A DNA stretch of 64,000 bases from CBDIHP01 sp965279195 (GTDB lineage: Bacteria > Planctomycetota > Planctomycetia > Isosphaerales > Isosphaeraceae). Positions 61,308 to 64,000 of the stretch are shown piece after piece (the stretch's first letter is position 1; every line of letters begins with the position of its first letter). The position numbers and the translations under genes are program-made. The notes under the pieces are model-generated. The model did no database searches and was not told the DNA's origin. It worked only from the letters and a program-made list of their open reading frames with translations. The stretch spans positions 124,001 through 188,000 of the forward strand of contig CBDIHP010000040.1 in assembly GCA_965279195.1 (NCBI GenBank), given 5' to 3'.

Positions 61308-64000
61308 GTGCAACCCGAACGGCACCATGTTCTGTCGTCGTATGTCCCCGGCCTGTTGAACCGGGCGGCGATCGAGGACGCCAGGCTCGCGGGGCTCCGC
61401 GATCCCGGCCGGCCCGTGAAGGCCGCCGCGCTCTTCGTCGACCTCAGCGGCTTCACCGCGCTCACGGAGCGGCTCGCACGCTCCGGGCCCGAGGGCGCCG
61501 AGCGTCTCTCGGCGATCCTCAACGCATACTTCGACCCCCTCTTCGACCGCATCGGCGATCGGGGCGGCGACGTCGTGAAGCTCGCCGGCGATGCGCTCGT
61601 GGCGCTGTGGGAATCGGACGAAACCCACCTCGGCCACGCCGTCCGCGAGGCCTCGGCCTGCGTGCTGTCGATCCAGGCCGACCTGTCGGGGAAGCCCGAG
61701 ATCCTGCCCGGCATCCGCCTGACCGCGCGGGCCGGGATCGGTGCCGGCGAGATCCTCCTCCGCGCGGTGGGGGGCGTCCGCAACCGCTGGGAACTCCTCG
61801 TGGCCGGCGACCCCCTCGCCCAGATCGGCGAGGCCGAGCATCATGCCGAGCCCGGCGATGTGGTCCTCTCGCCCGAGGCCCTGGAACTGGTGGCCGACGT
61901 CGCCCGGGGTACCCCGCTGGACGGCGGCTACTTCCGTCTCTCGGGGATCCCAGGCGCCGACCGTCCGTTCGTCCGGCACCACTACCACCGCGACGATTTC
62001 GACGAGACCTGCCTCCAGACGCTCGGCGGATTCGTCCCCGCCTCGATCCGACGCCGTCTGGCCGAGGGCGACCCGCGATGGCTCTCGGAGCTGCGGGCCA
62101 TCTCGCCGATCTTCGTGAATTTCCCCGGCCTGGGCGAGGGCGACGCCGAGGCGCCCGGGCGGATCTTCCGGACGTTTCAGGAGGTCGTCTACCGGTTCGA
62201 GGGGAGCGTCAACAAGCTCAGCGTCGACGACAAGGGGATCACCCTGATCGCCGCGATGGGCCTGCCCCCCCTGGCCCACGACGATGACCCCGCCCGGGCC
62301 GCCCGCGCGGCCATGGCCCTCGATACGGCCTTCCGCGAGATGGGCGTGACCTGTTCCGTCGGCGTGACGACCGGCCGGGTCTACTGCGGCGAGATCGGCA
62401 GCCCGCTGCGTCGCGAGTACACGATGATCGGCGACGTCATGAACCTCGCCGCCCGCCTGATGATGTCCGCCCCCCCGTACGGCGGCGTCCTCTGCGACCA
62501 CGCCACCGCCCGCGCGGCCGGACAGGTGCTCACATTCCGACCCCTCGAACCGATCCGGCTCAAGGGCAAGGCCGACCCGGTGCCGATCTTCATCCCCTCG
62601 CCCGAGCCGCCGCAGTCACGGAGGGGCTCGGTCGCCCGAGCGGAGGAGCGGAACCGATTGATGGTCGCCCTCGCCGACCTCCGCGATTACGGGCGGGGCG
62701 GCGCGATCCTGATCGTCGGCGAGCCCGGCCTGGGCAAGTCGCAGCTCGTGTCGGACCTGCTCCACAGCCCCGAGGCCCGCGACGTCGCGCCCTTCCTCGG
62801 CGGCAGCGACCCCATCGAGTCCGGCATCCCCTATCACGCCTGGCGGCCCGTCCTCGAACAGCTCCTCGGCCTCGACGGGGCGAGTCTCGGCGAGGAACGC
62901 CGCGAGCGCGTGCGACGTTACTTCGACGGCCGCCCCGAACTCGGCCGGCTGGCCCCGCTGCTCAACGGCACGATGCCGCTGGACCTGCCCGAGAACGAGC
63001 ACACCCGGGCGCTCCAGGGAGACGCCCGCGCGGGCTCGACCCAGGAACTCCTCGTCGAGCTGCTCGGATCGGCGGCGACCTGCACGCCGACGTTGATCGT
63101 CCTGGAGGACACCCACTGGTTCGACTCCGCCTCGTGGGCCCTCGCCGAGGCATTGATCAAGCGGGAGTCGCCGGTGCTGCTCGTGCTCACCAGCCGCCCG
63201 CCTGCGCCGGAGGACGGGCCGTCCTGGTTCGACGTCTTGAACCTCCCCCCGTTCGGGCGGGACGACACCCTCGCGCTCGTCCGGCTCCGGCTCGACGCGG
63301 AGACGGTCGAGCCCGGGCTCGTGGACCTGATCGATGCCAAGGCCCAGGGCAATCCGTTCTACGTCGAGGAACTGACCTACGCCCTGCGCGAGTCGGGCCT
63401 TCTGGTGCTCGAATCCGGCCACGCCCGCCTGGCGGACGATCTCGACCGCTCATCGGTCTCGCTCCCCGACAGCCTGCAGGGGGTCGTCCTGAGCCGGATC
63501 GACCGCCTCGATCCGCCCGAGCAGGATCTGCTCAAGGTGGCCAGCGTCATCGGCCGCAACTTCGGCGTCCGGGTGCTCCGCGACGTCCATCCCGAGGACC
63601 AGGAGAAGCCGCGACTGCCCGAGCGGCTCGACCGGCTGACCCAGCTCGAACTCACCGAGCGAGACGAGCCCGAGCCCAACCTGTCGTACTTGTTCCGTCA
63701 CGTGATCACGCGAGATGTCGCCTACGAGTTGATGCTGTTCGCCCAGCGTCGCGTGCTGCACCGCGAGGTCGCCGACTGGTACGAGCGGGCCCACGCGGCC
63801 GACCCCGGCCCCTGGCACGCGATCCTGGCCCACCACTGGTCGCGGTCCGACCGCCCCGGCAAGGCCATCGCCCACTTCGCCTCCGCCGCCCAGCGGGCCC
63901 TGCGGAACGGCAACTACCGCGAGGCCGCGCAGGGGTTCCGCGACGCCTGGCAGCTGCACGATCGGCTGGCCCTTGAGGAGCCGTCGCTGGCCGCAGAACC
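61308..64000 (+). CDS. Soluble-adenylyl-cyclase-like protein: two cyclase domains plus AAA-type ATPase, 3'-truncated
   Basis: The frame runs from GTG at 61308 (with a GGGGGG ribosome site) through the window end, at least 897 residues. The first class III cyclase domain has the metal Asp residues D45 (FVDLSGF) and D95 (KLAGDALVALW). The second, at about 265-425, has an Asn in place of the first Asp (IFVNFPG) but keeps KLSVDDKG and REYTMIGDVMNLAARL. An ATPase follows, with Walker A GEPGLGKS (471-478) and Walker B LIVLEDTHW. This order matches soluble adenylyl cyclase, where the first domain carries the metal site. It should make cAMP, perhaps in response to bicarbonate. The C-terminus is outside the window. 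Confidence 0.88.
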   Translation, partial: MQPERHHVLSSYVPGLLNRAAIEDARLAGLRDPGRPVKAAALFVDLSGFTALTERLARSGPEGAERLSAILNAYFDPLFDRIGDRGGDVVKLAGDALVALWESDETHLGHAVREASACVLSIQADLSGKPEILPGIRLTARAGIGAGEILLRAVGGVRNRWELLVAGDPLAQIGEAEHHAEPGDVVLSPEALELVADVARGTPLDGGYFRLSGIPGADRPFVRHHYHRDDFDETCLQTLGGFVPASIRRRLAEGDPRWLSELRAISPIFVNFPGLGEGDAEAPGRIFRTFQEVVYRFEGSVNKLSVDDKGITLIAAMGLPPLAHDDDPARAARAAMALDTAFREMGVTCSVGVTTGRVYCGEIGSPLRREYTMIGDVMNLAARLMMSAPPYGGVLCDHATARAAGQVLTFRPLEPIRLKGKADPVPIFIPSPEPPQSRRGSVARAEERNRLMVALADLRDYGRGGAILIVGEPGLGKSQLVSDLLHSPEARDVAPFLGGSDPIESGIPYHAWRPVLEQLLGLDGASLGEERRERVRRYFDGRPELGRLAPLLNGTMPLDLPENEHTRALQGDARAGSTQELLVELLGSAATCTPTLIVLEDTHWFDSASWALAEALIKRESPVLLVLTSRPPAPEDGPSWFDVLNLPPFGRDDTLALVRLRLDAETVEPGLVDLIDAKAQGNPFYVEELTYALRESGLLVLESGHARLADDLDRSSVSLPDSLQGVVLSRIDRLDPPEQDLLKVASVIGRNFGVRVLRDVHPEDQEKPRLPERLDRLTQLELTERDEPEPNLSYLFRHVITRDVAYELMLFAQRRVLHREVADWYERAHAADPGPWHAILAHHWSRSDRPGKAIAHFASAAQRALRNGNYREAAQGFRDAWQLHDRLALEEPSLAAE

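Overview
The window is GC-rich, gene-dense bacterial chromosome that looks like a planctomycete, most likely of the Isosphaeraceae/Gemmatales type. The basis is the combination of a DUF1559 pilin-like secreted protein, two ECF-sigma/zinc-finger-kinase pairs, WD40, NHL and HEAT-repeat proteins, a DUF4159 protein, TPR-sulfotransferases and many isolated short operons. This is a judgement from gene content; no rRNA or other marker gene is present. No tRNA, rRNA, CRISPR array, transposase or prophage was seen.

Layout. 1-6 kb: a translationally coupled operon of a membrane-fusion protein (cut by the window start), a TPR membrane protein and a very large GT39-like glycosyltransferase with an extracytoplasmic sandwich region. 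6-10 kb: a convergent pectate lyase, then an ArsR regulator divergent from an old-yellow-enzyme reductase and an aldo/keto reductase. 10-18 kb: small unknown proteins, a WD40 protein, an ECF sigma factor with a membrane Ser/Thr kinase, and a 1.3-kb stretch without a convincing gene. 19-31 kb: a beta-propeller-like secreted protein, a DUF4159 protein, a TPR-sulfotransferase, a class II photolyase, a DUF1559 protein with a strong terminator, a lipoprotein, a D-2-hydroxyacid dehydrogenase and a second GT39-like protein behind a near-consensus promoter. 31-42 kb: an RRM glycine-rich protein, a kinase with a pseudo-receiver tail, a family 4 uracil-DNA glycosylase, rfbC-rfbA, a HEAT protein, moaB, an RsmG-TrmH fusion, and a three-gene ABC-2 exporter. 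42-54 kb: a second ECF/kinase pair, a YheT-like hydrolase, an NHL protein, an HpnP-like B12/radical-SAM enzyme next to an FAD monooxygenase, and an MFS transporter. 54-64 kb: an AsmA-like protein, mnmA, a small ABM-domain protein, a GT2-GtrA fusion, and a tandem-cyclase/ATPase protein resembling soluble adenylyl cyclase that runs off the end.

The most distinctive feature not explained by genes is a set of short intergenic inverted repeats of at least six sequence types. One family, built on the palindrome GGTCCGCNATNGCGGACC, occurs at four loci. Its TAG or TAA provides the stop codon of four genes, and at a fifth site it may supply the first codons of mnmA. Another family occurs twice and starts at the stop codons of an NHL gene and a monooxygenase gene. 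The most notable protein-level observations are the RsmG-TrmH fusion, the soluble-adenylyl-cyclase-like protein, the HpnP-like enzyme with its monooxygenase, and the glycosyltransferase with sandwich modules.
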